Virus record (IMG/VR): IMGVR_UViG_3300046529_000705
Location: 1-47,234 of that record
Reading direction: 5' to 3' (one strand)
Length of the DNA: 47,234 bases
Origin: a virus
This document shows, piece by piece, positions 8,026 to 17,191 of the stretch. The notes under the pieces were generated by a model. It was given only the letters and a program-made list of their open reading frames with translations. It was not told where the DNA came from and did no database searches. Position numbers and translations under genes: made by a program. Every line of letters begins with the position of its first letter. The stretch's first letter is position 1.

Positions 8026-11000
8026 CTAGCGTGTGTACGTTATGCGGAGTTGCGGAGGGTGGGAGTCGCCAACACCGTTGAAGATTCCGTAGTAGGTCTT
8101 GTCGGTGCTGGATCCCAGGTCTCCACCGAGCGTAATTCCACGATAGGGGGTGGACGCGTTCCAACTGGAATTCCAGGAGGACGGCAGGGTTACCCACTTA
8201 CCGGCGCCTACCGGCCAGGAGGAAACGGTGTCGTTTACTCCACCCACGCCCGAGAATCCGGTCGGCTCGTTGGTCCCTGTGAACACGCCGATGTGCGCCG
8301 TACCGCCCCCGTTGTAGTACCAGTGGTTGGCGTACAGGTAGACCTCGACCTTGGAGACCTTCGCCGTGGAACCCATGTCCGTGTACGGCTGCGTGCCGAA
8401 GTAGACCATCGACTTCTGCGTGCCCCAGGTGCCGGAGTAGTAGCCCTGGTACATTGAGCCGTCGGTGTACCCGGCGCTGCCGAACCGGCGGGACCAGATC
8501 GCGTTGTACGTCTTGGTGTACGTCTGAGTGGCCGTGACGACCTGGCCACCCGTGTTGTAGACACCGCCTTCGTGGACCGCTGGGCCGATGTCCTCGACAT
8601 AGAAGTCCGAGGACTGTCCCGGGCTGTAGTTGCGCATACCCCAGCCGGTAGCGGCGCCTGCGTGGATGCGCCCGACCCACAAGACCCGGTGAGTGCCCGG
8701 CGCGAGCGCCGTGGTGGCGCCGTACAGTCCGCCCGGGTCGGTGGAGCAGACGAGGATGGTTTCTACATCAACCGTGAAGTCGCTGCCGACGCCGTCGTAA
8801 GAGATCCCGAAGTTGCGGCCGAGCATCGTGTCGTTCACCGTCGGGCTGGCACCGTTCGGTGTGAGGATGGTGCAACCGTTCAGCGTCGTCGTCGTTCCGG
8901 ACGCTTGGATAGCGTTCTCCAACTCGGACGGGGTGCCACCGCTACCTCCTCCCGTGAAGTCGAACTGCGAGCGGGCCCGGATGCGGTACATGCGCCCCTC
9001 GACTGCCGTGAAGGACAACTCGATCAGGCCAAAGGATGCATCCGTGTTGCCGGTGGCGCTCATGTAGTAGGTGCTGGAGGTCGGCTTCTGGGTCCATCCG
9101 CGCTCGTAGGTGACCATGCCCCACGGCATGTTCCACAGCAGGGATCCCAGTTCCTGGCCCTGGTACCAGATCTGGCCGGTCGGGTCGTCGGAGGCAGCAC
9201 CCACCGGACGCTGTGGGGTGAAGACCGCGTTGAAGGTTCCCACTCCGTTGGGGTCGATGGACGCCTTGCCGCCCGCGAAGGTGGCGTACGCGTTGGACGT
9301 GGTCAGTTCGGTGGCGAGGGTGCCGTCCGGGCCGTAGAGGCGGACCCCTGCGGCGGAGATGTCGGTGGCGCCGTAGCCCTCGCGCATGACGAGGACGTCG
9401 TCCACGCAGATGTAGGAGAACGACGTCGTGGACAGTCCGTACGAGCCGGGGTTCAACTGCTGGAAGGAGACCCTGCCCCACAGCGCTCCAGTGGGCGCCG
9501 TCATCTCGAAGATGTCCTCGGTGTACGACGCGGAGTTGTAGGTGACGTCGTTTGCGCTGGCCATCTGGTCGGTCCAGGTGACCTTGTCCGGGCTGGTCTC
9601 GAAGGTGACGTGCAGGTGCCCGATGCCGTAGTACCAGTACCGGAGCATGTACGTATCCCCGGCGACCACCGGGAAGGCGTCGCTGGTCGCGGTCGCGGTT
9701 CCGGTGTTGTTCACGCCCAGAGTCGCCTTGCCCTGGCCGGAGCGCGCGGGGTACGCGCCCTGGGCGATCTCGATCTTTGCCACCGTGGTGGCCAGGGTGC
9801 TGTCGCTCTGGGTCAGGGTCCAGCCGGTGCGGGAGGAGTCCTCGAAGCCCGGGTTGCTGAGCAGGTTGCCGGACACGGAGCCCAGTGAGAGGTGCGAGGC
9901 GTTGACGTTGCCCAGGTTGATGTTGGCCGAGTTGACCTGCCCGGTCTCGACGACCTCGATGGTGAACATGTCGACCTCGACGGTGCCCGTGCCGCCGTTG
10001 TAGTTGGCGTACAGGCAGGGGCTGATGTACCGCACGTTCTGGTGCACGCGCATCGGAGTGAGCGGGCTGGTGTTGGTCCCGGGGTCGGCGGTCGCGGCCG
10101 TGCCCTTGATGTAGCCGGTGAAGACCTGCCAGCCCGAGCCGGTGTTGACGTAGGTGGCCTTGGTCGCGCAATAGTGCTGACTGGAACGGGCGTTGGATCC
10201 GCTGGAGTTGACCAGGGCCACGCCGTCGGCAGCGATGCCTGTGATGCCGACGTAGACGTTCTGATTGGTGCCTGCCACGGCGTTGGCGACGGTCTGGCGC
10301 AGTCGGCAGGTGACGCGGTAGGTGACGCCCGGGTCGAAGGGGATGAGCAGGTCCGGCCGGTAGGCTCCCTGGATGTAGCCGACGCAGCGCATGACGTACC
10401 CGCCGGACGCAGCGTCGGTGACGGCGACCGAGGTCATGGTGCCGGTGCTGCCGTTGCTCCACTTGGACGCGTTGGTGCCGAAGTCGTAGAACTTCTGCCC
10501 GACGGTGCCCTGGAGTCCGGCACTGAGTTTGTCGGCGGTCAGCGTTCCGGCCTTGATGCTGGCGGCGTCCAGGTTGGTTACGGAGACCAGGGAGGCATCG
10601 AGGGTGCCGGTCTTGATCGAGCCGCCGTTGATCGTGGTTGTGGTCGGGATGGTGCCGTTGCTCAACTGCCCGGCCGGGACGCTGACGCCCGCGCCGATGG
10701 ATCCGGTGACCGTGCCCGAGGACGTCGCTGTGCCCGCCGTGGTGGCCGACCCTGCCGTGGTGGCTGAGGTGGCTGAGGTGGCGGAGGCGACCGTGCCGGA
10801 CACGTTGGCGCCGGAGATGACCAGGCCGCTGGCGTCGATCTGCGAGGCGGTGAGTTTCCCGACGGTGATCTTGGACGCGTCGATGGACGCGATGATGCCG
10901 GACTCGGCGGTGATCGTCCCGGTGTGCATCTGGTTCGCGGTCACCGAGTTCGCTGCGAGGTCCCCGGTGCCCGCCTGCTGGGCCGTGCCGGAGTTCGAGC

Positions 11001-11892
11001 CGGACGGGGCGGAGGCGATACCGACCTTGGAGTACGCGACGAGCCGGTAGTAGTAGGCGCTGGCGTAGTTCTGGATGGAGTCGTACAGGAAGTCCGGGCC
11101 GGGCAGGGTGCCCACGACGACCGGGTTGGAGAACGCTACGTCGGTGTCGCGCTGCACCTGGACGTGGGAGAAGACGGCAGGCATGACGGTGCCGGTGGAG
11201 TCCTTGCCATCCCAGGTGACCCGCAGGCCGCCGAGCACGCCGATGACCCCCGGCGCGGAGGGCACCGGAGGCGGGGTGGACGCGGACGCCGTGGTGAGGC
11301 TGGCGCTCGCCCACAGGGAGGAGTTGCTGCTGGTGTCGAAGGACGCGACCCTCACGTAGAAGGTCACGCCGGTATTAAGCCCGTCGAGGAGGACCAGGTC
11401 CTCCGTGGTGACGAAGCCGCCGCTCCAGTTGCTGTTGTCGTAGGAGGTCTGGAGCAGGTAGTGGGACAGGTCGGTGAGGGCGGTCCCGTCCTGGTTCTCC
11501 GTCGGCGGGGTCCAGGAAGCAGTCACGCGGGCGCGGGTGGCTCCCTCTGCGGTGACGTACTGCACCGTGGTGAGGGTGAGCGCGGTCGGCTCCTTGGGCG
11601 GCAGGACGTCGAGGCCGCTGCTTCCGTCGCCGAGCTGGACGACCTGGTCCTGGACGTCCTTGATGCCGAGCGGGGAGTAGACCGGCTTGGTGATGTCGCC
11701 GCCGGAGAACTGCACCCACAGTGTCTGGCCGACCGGCGGGATGGTGTTGGTCGGGGATGAGGGGGCGGCCCAGGCGCTTTCGGCATTACCGAGGACCTGC
11801 GGAATGAGCAGCGTGACGCGGGCCTCGTTCAGCGGGTCCTGGTTATTGGCAACGCTCGCCCGGTACATTCCCAGCACCGGATTAGCCGACAT
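8026..11892 (-). CDS. Spike-hub/fibre fusion: OB-fold, Fn3 and beta-rich fibre
   Basis: A 1288-residue protein. Residues 1-80 (LGMYRASVANNQDPLNEARV, then GQTLWVQFSGGDITKPVYSPLG) have the pattern of the gpV/gp5 OB-fold that seats the tail spike. One or more fibronectin type III domains follow at about 100-300 (TASWTPPTENQDG, LLDGLNTGVTFYVRVASFD). A Thr/Ser/Ala-rich stretch near 330-430 looks like a repetitive fibre stalk. Beta-sandwich domains come next, one opening with LLSNPGFEDSSRTGWTL (CBM4/9-like). The C-terminal ~170 residues are Tyr- and Gly-rich. It overlaps the hub gene by 11 bases. A normal gpV is ~200 residues, so most of this protein is extra, outward-facing material. Confidence 0.78.
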   Translation of the reverse strand: MSANPVLGMYRASVANNQDPLNEARVTLLIPQVLGNAESAWAAPSSPTNTIPPVGQTLWVQFSGGDITKPVYSPLGIKDVQDQVVQLGDGSSGLDVLPPKEPTALTLTTVQYVTAEGATRARVTASWTPPTENQDGTALTDLSHYLLQTSYDNSNWSGGFVTTEDLVLLDGLNTGVTFYVRVASFDTSSNSSLWASASLTTASASTPPPVPSAPGVIGVLGGLRVTWDGKDSTGTVMPAVFSHVQVQRDTDVAFSNPVVVGTLPGPDFLYDSIQNYASAYYYRLVAYSKVGIASAPSGSNSGTAQQAGTGDLAANSVTANQMHTGTITAESGIIASIDASKITVGKLTASQIDASGLVISGANVSGTVASATSATSATTAGSATTAGTATSSGTVTGSIGAGVSVPAGQLSNGTIPTTTTINGGSIKTGTLDASLVSVTNLDAASIKAGTLTADKLSAGLQGTVGQKFYDFGTNASKWSNGSTGTMTSVAVTDAASGGYVMRCVGYIQGAYRPDLLIPFDPGVTYRVTCRLRQTVANAVAGTNQNVYVGITGIAADGVALVNSSGSNARSSQHYCATKATYVNTGSGWQVFTGYIKGTAATADPGTNTSPLTPMRVHQNVRYISPCLYANYNGGTGTVEVDMFTIEVVETGQVNSANINLGNVNASHLSLGSVSGNLLSNPGFEDSSRTGWTLTQSDSTLATTVAKIEIAQGAYPARSGQGKATLGVNNTGTATATSDAFPVVAGDTYMLRYWYYGIGHLHVTFETSPDKVTWTDQMASANDVTYNSASYTEDIFEMTAPTGALWGRVSFQQLNPGSYGLSTTSFSYICVDDVLVMREGYGATDISAAGVRLYGPDGTLATELTTSNAYATFAGGKASIDPNGVGTFNAVFTPQRPVGAASDDPTGQIWYQGQELGSLLWNMPWGMVTYERGWTQKPTSSTYYMSATGNTDASFGLIELSFTAVEGRMYRIRARSQFDFTGGGSGGTPSELENAIQASGTTTTLNGCTILTPNGASPTVNDTMLGRNFGISYDGVGSDFTVDVETILVCSTDPGGLYGATTALAPGTHRVLWVGRIHAGAATGWGMRNYSPGQSSDFYVEDIGPAVHEGGVYNTGGQVVTATQTYTKTYNAIWSRRFGSAGYTDGSMYQGYYSGTWGTQKSMVYFGTQPYTDMGSTAKVSKVEVYLYANHWYYNGGGTAHIGVFTGTNEPTGFSGVGGVNDTVSSWPVGAGKWVTLPSSWNSSWNASTPYRGITLGGDLGSSTDKTYYGIFNGVGDSHPPQLRITYTR
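11371..11379 (-). promoter_or_regulatory. CTTAATACC motif, site 2
   Basis: Exact copy in the spike/fibre gene, sense direction, read Leu-Asn-Thr (DGLNTGV). Confidence 0.6.
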
Positions 11893-13033
11893 TGATGTCC
11901 TCCAGAAGACTTGATTCCCAGAACTGCTTGTTCCTCAGCACAGCCGGGACGGTGTCGAACTTGAAACGCTTGTTCGCATCGCTCCGGAATGTTACCGCGT
12001 AGGGCTGGTCCCTTTCCGCATCGACGGTGGTGGTGAACATCAGGCCCGTGTTGCTCTTGTCGCGGTTGATGACATGCTTGGTGCCCGTCACCATCCACCG
12101 GCCCTTGTTGTCCGACGAAATGGAACTGCCGGAGATCCCGACCAGTGTTCCCGGGGCGACTTTCGCGGTGCCGTATATCTCGGCCTGCATGGTGATCCAG
12201 CCACGGGAAGCGAGAGTGCGTGCTTCCATAAGCGCCTGCGCGTCTGCATAGTTGTCGACGGCTCGGGCAGTGGATATGGAATTCAGGAACGTTCCGATTC
12301 CGGTGTCGGAAGCGGAGGACGCCTTGATGACCTTTCCGGTCTTCGCGTCCAGGCCGGAAATCACCGAGGTGCTGGCCGTCCCATTGCTGCGCGGAATCAT
12401 CGTGCCGGTGAGAATGGAAAGGCTCTGGAGGGTGTCGTAAAGTCCCGGCGTCTGGTTCTTGGAGAACACCGGAATGTCCTGGACCTTCTGCCCCAGCAGG
12501 AGAACGCGCGGGTCGAGGAAGTACAGGGTGGAGCCCTCCACCCAGAAGCGGTAGCCGGTCTCGGACGCGAGGTCGTTGACCAGTTTGAAGTCGCTCTCTC
12601 CGGTCTGGGCCCAGTAGGTCAGGCGCCGGGCGGACGGGGAGATGACGGTGCGCAGGCCGTTCTCCCGGCCCACCTTCCGCACGATCGCGGTCGGGGACAC
12701 GTTCTTCCACGACCGGGTGCGCTGGGTGTTCATCGGCAGGGTGGTGCCGATGCAGATGTAGCGCATGGTGACGTTGCGGCTGCCGGAGGCGGCCAGCGCG
12801 CTGGAGTGGTGCACGTAGCCGTACCAGCGCACGATGTCGTTCGGGGAGCGTCCGTAGTCGAGCACGACCGGGGTCAGTTCGCTGTACGGGCTCGCGGCGG
12901 TGGGCGGCGTGGTCACGTCGATGATTGCCATCGAGTGCACGCCGTAGCCCTCGCGGACTTCCACCCGCGAGATGAGGCTGCTGACCTTGTCGGTGCCCAT
13001 CGACAGACGGGTGACCGGTGCTTGTTCAGACAC
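11882..13033 (-). CDS. Baseplate hub protein, gpD/gp27-like
   Basis: A 383-residue protein resembling the late-control D/gp27 hub family. Features are the N-terminal beta barrel (VSSLISRVEVREGYGVHSMA, RWYGYVHH) and the central WKNVSPTAIVRKVGRENGL, followed by QTGESDFKLVNDLASETGYRF, typical of the hub second domain. The hub forms the trimeric base of the spike; the spike gene follows directly with an 11-base overlap. The LysM-like protein gene lies just upstream and overlaps its start by 8 bases. Confidence 0.82.
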   Translation of the reverse strand: MSEQAPVTRLSMGTDKVSSLISRVEVREGYGVHSMAIIDVTTPPTAASPYSELTPVVLDYGRSPNDIVRWYGYVHHSSALAASGSRNVTMRYICIGTTLPMNTQRTRSWKNVSPTAIVRKVGRENGLRTVISPSARRLTYWAQTGESDFKLVNDLASETGYRFWVEGSTLYFLDPRVLLLGQKVQDIPVFSKNQTPGLYDTLQSLSILTGTMIPRSNGTASTSVISGLDAKTGKVIKASSASDTGIGTFLNSISTARAVDNYADAQALMEARTLASRGWITMQAEIYGTAKVAPGTLVGISGSSISSDNKGRWMVTGTKHVINRDKSNTGLMFTTTVDAERDQPYAVTFRSDANKRFKFDTVPAVLRNKQFWESSLLEDINVG

Positions 13034-13298
13034 TGGGGATCCTGATGATCTGGCCGGGCGTGAGGTCGTCCCACGTCATGACCTCGGGGTTGGCGTCGGC
13101 GATGTGCCACCACATCCGTGCGTCGCCGTAGTACTGGGTGGCGAGCAGGTCGACGCGGTCGGAGGAGGTCCACTGGTGGTACGTGAACTGGAATGACCAC
13201 TCGCGCTGCTGGCCCGGTACGACGGTGAGGTTGGTGCCACGTCCGGAGGAGACCAACGCGAGGGTGGAGCCCGCGTAGCGGGAGTTCGAGGAGATCAC
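13026..13298 (-). CDS. LysM-like tail/baseplate protein (gpX/gp53 type)
   Basis: A 90-residue protein. The start is the GTG at 13298, which overlaps the upstream stop in the arrangement GTGA; longer in-frame extensions run antisense-like through the neighbouring gene and are rejected. Residues 50-90 (DLLATQYYGDARMWWHIADA then LTPGQIIRIP) are a LysM-like fold as found in P2 gpX, T4 gp53 and XkdP-type proteins. These stabilise the hub or wedge rather than degrade the wall. It lies between another tail protein and the hub gene in a tightly overlapping set. Confidence 0.78.
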   Translation of the reverse strand: MISSNSRYAGSTLALVSSGRGTNLTVVPGQQREWSFQFTYHQWTSSDRVDLLATQYYGDARMWWHIADANPEVMTWDDLTPGQIIRIPSV

Positions 13299-14077
13299 CG
13301 GCCTGCCTTTCCGCTGGAGCCCAACTGCTCCGACGCCGACAGCGGGTCGCCCCAGTTGCCGAGGCGCGGGCCGATGATCGGCGCGTACTTGTTGCCGCCC
13401 TGCGGGGAGGGCAGGAGCGTCACGCCCACGACGACCACGCAGCGTTGGGGGATCATCTGCTGAGTCCAGTGGGTGTACCGGACCTCCAGCGACGAGATGG
13501 TCCCGTAGTAGGACAGCGTCGAGCCGATGACGACGAACACCGGGGTGTAGATCATCGGGCCGGACGGGCCGGTGGAGAACGAGCCCTTCTTGAAGTTGTC
13601 GATGGCGCCCTGGACGTCGGCCTTGTTGTCGCCGGTCGCGCTCATCGGGGAGGCGATGCCGGTCATCCGGTACAGGGACAGGACGTCGTAGGCGACACCG
13701 AACTCGGGCACCCACGTGAGGGCGTCCCCGTAGAGTTTCGAGGAGTCCCACAGTTCGTAGGTGCGGTCGAATTGCAGCGCGAAGGACAGCGTCTGCTGGA
13801 GGGGCAGGATGAACTGCCCCGCAGTGACGTCGTTCGGCAACTGTGAGTTCGGGTCGGCGAGGACCCCCGTGTCGATGCCGTGGTTGAGGTCGATCTCGCC
13901 CGGGTTGTACAGGAAGTTGCAGCGGTAGCGCACACCGTTGATCGGCTTCTCCATGATGATGAAGCCGCGCGTCAACTTCTTGTTGTTGTCGAAACTGTGC
14001 CCGTCGTTCTGGAGGAACGGAATGGCAGAGATCCGAGGGTCGAAAGGACCGTTGTCCACGATCTTGCTGGCAGCCAT
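13295..14077 (-). CDS. Baseplate/tail protein of unknown detailed role
   Basis: A 260-residue protein starting MAASKIVDNGPFDPRISAIP. It is beta-rich with GVRYRCNFLYNPGEIDLNHG, FALQFDRTYELWD and LSYYGTISSLEVRYTHWTQQ. The last segment resembles the beta-barrel tail proteins that lie between tape measure and hub in contractile phages. It starts exactly at the stop of a nine-codon ORF (TAATG) and ends in a 4-base overlap with the LysM-like gene. Placement suggests a baseplate inner component. Confidence 0.6.
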   Translation of the reverse strand: MAASKIVDNGPFDPRISAIPFLQNDGHSFDNNKKLTRGFIIMEKPINGVRYRCNFLYNPGEIDLNHGIDTGVLADPNSQLPNDVTAGQFILPLQQTLSFALQFDRTYELWDSSKLYGDALTWVPEFGVAYDVLSLYRMTGIASPMSATGDNKADVQGAIDNFKKGSFSTGPSGPMIYTPVFVVIGSTLSYYGTISSLEVRYTHWTQQMIPQRCVVVVGVTLLPSPQGGNKYAPIIGPRLGNWGDPLSASEQLGSSGKAGR

Positions 14078-14106
14078 TACACAGCCACCCAGATATTAAG
14101 CCGCAT
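14077..14106 (-). CDS. Nine-codon ORF linking tape measure and next tail gene
   Basis: ATG at 14106 lies 1 base past the tape-measure stop (TGACATG) and reads MRLNIWVAV before TAA, which overlaps the next start (TAATG). It exactly fills the gap and would hand ribosomes from one gene to the next. It contains the one-base variant CTTAATATC of the recurrent motif. It may be a coupling ORF without a functional peptide. Confidence 0.4.
   Translation of the reverse strand: MRLNIWVAV
14092..14100 (-). promoter_or_regulatory. CTTAATACC motif, variant site 3
   Basis: CTTAATATC, one base different, in the nine-codon ORF between tape measure and next tail gene; read Leu-Asn-Ile. Confidence 0.45.
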
Positions 14107-14107
14107 G

Positions 14108-17100
14108 TCAGTTCCCTGCCGCGATGAGATTGATTCGGTTGTCCTCGGCGAGCGCCGTCATGAACTTGTTCGCTGCGTCCCGTGCCGAGGTCTGGTCCAT
14201 GGCGCCGGACACCTGCACCGTGACTGCGCCCGCGTGGAAGTTCAGGGTGGCCTTACCACCCGAGGTATTAAGCCCGCCGATACCACCAGCCAGTGGTGTA
14301 TTACTCGACAGCGCCTTACGGATTGCGTCGGCCTGGTGCGCCGGGATAATCATTTCGCCCTTGTGGACGCGGGCCGTCTGGTCAACGTCGATATTCGCCG
14401 ATCCGACGGCGTATCCCTTGTAGGATCCGCCGTTCGCCATCGACTTGATACCGGGCACATTCGCCAGGGAGCCGTACCGGGAATCCGCGTAGCGGACACC
14501 GGCAATGATGTTGTCGACCGGATTCCAGATGTTCTTGTGGCCCGCCAGCGAGTACGCCTTGAACGTCGAGTCGATGGTCTGCATAATGCCCTTCGACGGG
14601 TGGCCCGCCTTGGCATTGCTGTCCCAGTTGTTCTGCGCGTGCGGATTACCGCCGGACTCGTGCATGGCCATCGTGTTGACGTACTTCTCGTTCGACGATG
14701 TGTCCTGGTGCAGGATCCCGAGCGCGGACTTGATCCACCCCTTGAGGTTGCCGGTCGGCATCGAGCCGGGCACGGACCCGTTGTCGGTGCTTTTGCTGCT
14801 GCTGCCGCCCTGCCCTGCGCCCACGCCCGAGCCGACGTTGGCCGCGCCGACCGAGGAGATACCGGCCGCGATGGCGTCGACCTCCTCGACCGAGCCGTAC
14901 GAGCCGACGTCACCGCCGAAGCCCATGGAGGACAGGCGGTTGGAGTCAGACCCGGCGGTGTCGGTACCGTCGTCGGCGAGGTCGCCGAGGTTGCCGACCG
15001 CACCGAGGATGCGCACCGCGTTGGTGAACTCGCCGGACTGGTAGGCGCGGATACGGACCGAGGACCCGGTGTGCGGGGCCTCGATGATCTTCCCGTTGCC
15101 GATGCACATCACGACGTGGTGCGCGGGGTTGCCGTTGAACAGCAGGTCGCCCGCCCGCTCCTGGCCGAGCTTGACCGACTTACCGGCCTTCTGCTGCTGC
15201 GCGGCCGTACGGGGCAGGGAGACGCCGATCTGCTTGAACGAGAACTGGATCAGGCCCGAGCAGTCGAAGCCCTTCGGAGAGGCACCGCCCCAGACGTACT
15301 TCACGCCCAGGTACTTCATGGCGACCCTGATGACCGAAGCGGCCGTCTTGCCCGCACCGTTCGTGCCCGTGGCCACCGCGCCGCTCTTCCCCTTGCCGCC
15401 GGTCGCGGACGCCGCGCTGCTGCCGCTGCCCCCGTCACCACCCCAGAGGCTGGACACCAGACCGTAGCCACCACCGATGGCACCACCGATGACGGTTCCC
15501 TCGGGACCGAACAGCGTTCCGATGGCAGCGCCATACGCTGCGTCGCCGAGCGTGGCCGACGCAACGTTGATGGCCTTCTTGCCCTTTTTGTTCTTGACGT
15601 GCTTGGCCGCGTAGTCACCTGCGGCGTGGATTCCCCACCCGGCCAGACCGAGACCGCCAGCCTTGGCCAGCGGGGAGCGCAGCAGGGCACCGGCACCGGC
15701 CATCATGCCGCCGTCGGCTGCGGCTGTACCTGCACCGCCCAGGAGGCTGCCTGCTCCCCCGGTACCTCCGAGCATGCGTCCGGCCATACCGAGGCCGCGC
15801 ATCATGCCGTAGTTGCCCATGGCGGAACCGACAGCGGATCCGACCATGGAACCCATGCCACCGGCATAACCGATCGCGCTGTCCAGATGGGTGTTCTTCA
15901 GGAAGTTCTGGATCGCGGTGCTGAACTCGTTCAGGTACTTCGTCGCGGTCTGGAGGCCGTCGGTGTAGGAGTCGTTGGTGTTGACGGTCTGGTTGCGCAG
16001 CGTCCCGGCCCGGTCGGACAGGGACTGCGCGTTCGTCTTGCCGATGCCCCACGAGTTCATCTTGGCGATGGCCGACTTGTCTCCGTTACCGACCTTGTTC
16101 ATCGTGGACGCGTACGACTGCGCCGAGATGCCATGCATCTGCGCGGTGAGCAGTCCCAGCAGCGCGCTGCGGACCTGCTGGAGCGTGGAGGCGTCCATGG
16201 TCGCCGACAGCGACTGCATCATGGCCGAACCCGGGCTCAGCGTCTCGTCGAGCTGCTCCTTGGTCTTGACGTTCTTCAGCGACGGCCAGCGCTGGAGCAC
16301 CTGCTGGGCGATCTGCTGGGGCGTCTGCCGCTGCCCGCCCTTGATCGTCTGGATGCCGATGGCCTGGTTGGCGTAGTAGGACTTGGCCGTCCACGCGCTG
16401 GTCATGCCCTGGACGCGCTGCGCCTCGGAGACTCCGGGCTGGAGGTAGCCGGACGACTTGGCGTAGTTCCAGGCGGTGTTGTAGTTCGCACCGCCCGGGG
16501 AGCCCACGGAGGATCCCACGAGGCGCATCTGGGCCTGGGCGATGTCCTGGGTGCTCTGCGCGGTGAAGTTGTTCTTGTACGCCTGGTCGCGCAGGGTGTG
16601 CCAGTTGGAGCCCGACAGTTGGGCTGCCTGGTAGGAGGTGGTCTGCATGACGACCTGGTCGTCCATCTGCTTGGTCGACCAGGCGTAGAAGTCCTTGAGA
16701 CCACCCTTGAACGTGTAAGGGCTCTTGCGCGCACCACTGCCGGAGCCGCTGCCCGAACCGCCGCTGCCGGAGCCGCCCTGGCCGCCGTTGTTGGCCGCTC
16801 CGCCACCCTGTCCGGTCTGGCCGGAGAACGTGGCACCGCCACCGTTGGAGGAGGTCGTCTGGCGCTGCTGCTGGCCGCCAGCTCGGGGAGCCGTGGAGGG
16901 GGCGCTGGCACCGCCGTTGGGTCGGCCGTGGCCGTAGTTGCTGGTGTTGTTCCAGACGTCGTTGGCGAGCATGCCGAAGCCCCGGGCGCCTGATTGCGAC
17001 CCGGAGCCACCGCTGTGCCAGCCCTGCCAGAGCCCCTGGGCTCCTCCGCCGACCGTCTTCATCTTGGCGGCGGCCGTCTCCAGCCCCTTGTTCAGGGCCT

Positions 17101-17191
17101 CGACGTTCTTCGCCAGTTTCGAGATCGCATCCTGGGCCTTGTTCCAGCCCAGGAGCGGTCCCTGTCCTGCCACCGTACCTTCGTCAGCCAT
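14108..17191 (-). CDS. Tail tape measure protein with NlpC/P60 and transglycosylase domains
   Basis: A 1027-residue protein in the tape-measure position. The N-terminal part has a helix (LAKNVEALNKGLETAAAKMK) and then a long Gly/Ser/Gln linker. A hydrophobic Gly/Ala/Met-rich region lies around 440-570. Around 625-740 is an NlpC/P60 peptidase: YVWGGASPKGFDCSG with catalytic Cys near 643, and AHHVVMCIGNG with His near 694. Around 830-935 is a lytic transglycosylase-like (SLT) domain with AMHESGGNPHAQN, the catalytic Glu near 845, and SKGIMQTIDSTF. The pair would cut peptide and glycan of peptidoglycan during DNA entry. A CTTAATACC site lies near codon 975. Confidence 0.9.
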   Translation of the reverse strand: MADEGTVAGQGPLLGWNKAQDAISKLAKNVEALNKGLETAAAKMKTVGGGAQGLWQGWHSGGSGSQSGARGFGMLANDVWNNTSNYGHGRPNGGASAPSTAPRAGGQQQRQTTSSNGGGATFSGQTGQGGGAANNGGQGGSGSGGSGSGSGSGARKSPYTFKGGLKDFYAWSTKQMDDQVVMQTTSYQAAQLSGSNWHTLRDQAYKNNFTAQSTQDIAQAQMRLVGSSVGSPGGANYNTAWNYAKSSGYLQPGVSEAQRVQGMTSAWTAKSYYANQAIGIQTIKGGQRQTPQQIAQQVLQRWPSLKNVKTKEQLDETLSPGSAMMQSLSATMDASTLQQVRSALLGLLTAQMHGISAQSYASTMNKVGNGDKSAIAKMNSWGIGKTNAQSLSDRAGTLRNQTVNTNDSYTDGLQTATKYLNEFSTAIQNFLKNTHLDSAIGYAGGMGSMVGSAVGSAMGNYGMMRGLGMAGRMLGGTGGAGSLLGGAGTAAADGGMMAGAGALLRSPLAKAGGLGLAGWGIHAAGDYAAKHVKNKKGKKAINVASATLGDAAYGAAIGTLFGPEGTVIGGAIGGGYGLVSSLWGGDGGSGSSAASATGGKGKSGAVATGTNGAGKTAASVIRVAMKYLGVKYVWGGASPKGFDCSGLIQFSFKQIGVSLPRTAAQQQKAGKSVKLGQERAGDLLFNGNPAHHVVMCIGNGKIIEAPHTGSSVRIRAYQSGEFTNAVRILGAVGNLGDLADDGTDTAGSDSNRLSSMGFGGDVGSYGSVEEVDAIAAGISSVGAANVGSGVGAGQGGSSSKSTDNGSVPGSMPTGNLKGWIKSALGILHQDTSSNEKYVNTMAMHESGGNPHAQNNWDSNAKAGHPSKGIMQTIDSTFKAYSLAGHKNIWNPVDNIIAGVRYADSRYGSLANVPGIKSMANGGSYKGYAVGSANIDVDQTARVHKGEMIIPAHQADAIRKALSSNTPLAGGIGGLNTSGGKATLNFHAGAVTVQVSGAMDQTSARDAANKFMTALAEDNRINLIAAGN
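14264..14272 (-). promoter_or_regulatory. CTTAATACC motif, site 4
   Basis: Exact copy near the 3' end of the tape-measure gene, read Leu-Asn-Thr (GGLNTSG). Confidence 0.6.

Noticed and set aside
13880-16993. A 1037-codon plus-strand frame opposite the tape measure and preceding gene
   Set aside because: It is the GC-rich antisense shadow: arginine/valine/glycine/aspartate-rich, no domain, no ribosome-binding site, while the minus strand encodes clear tail domains.
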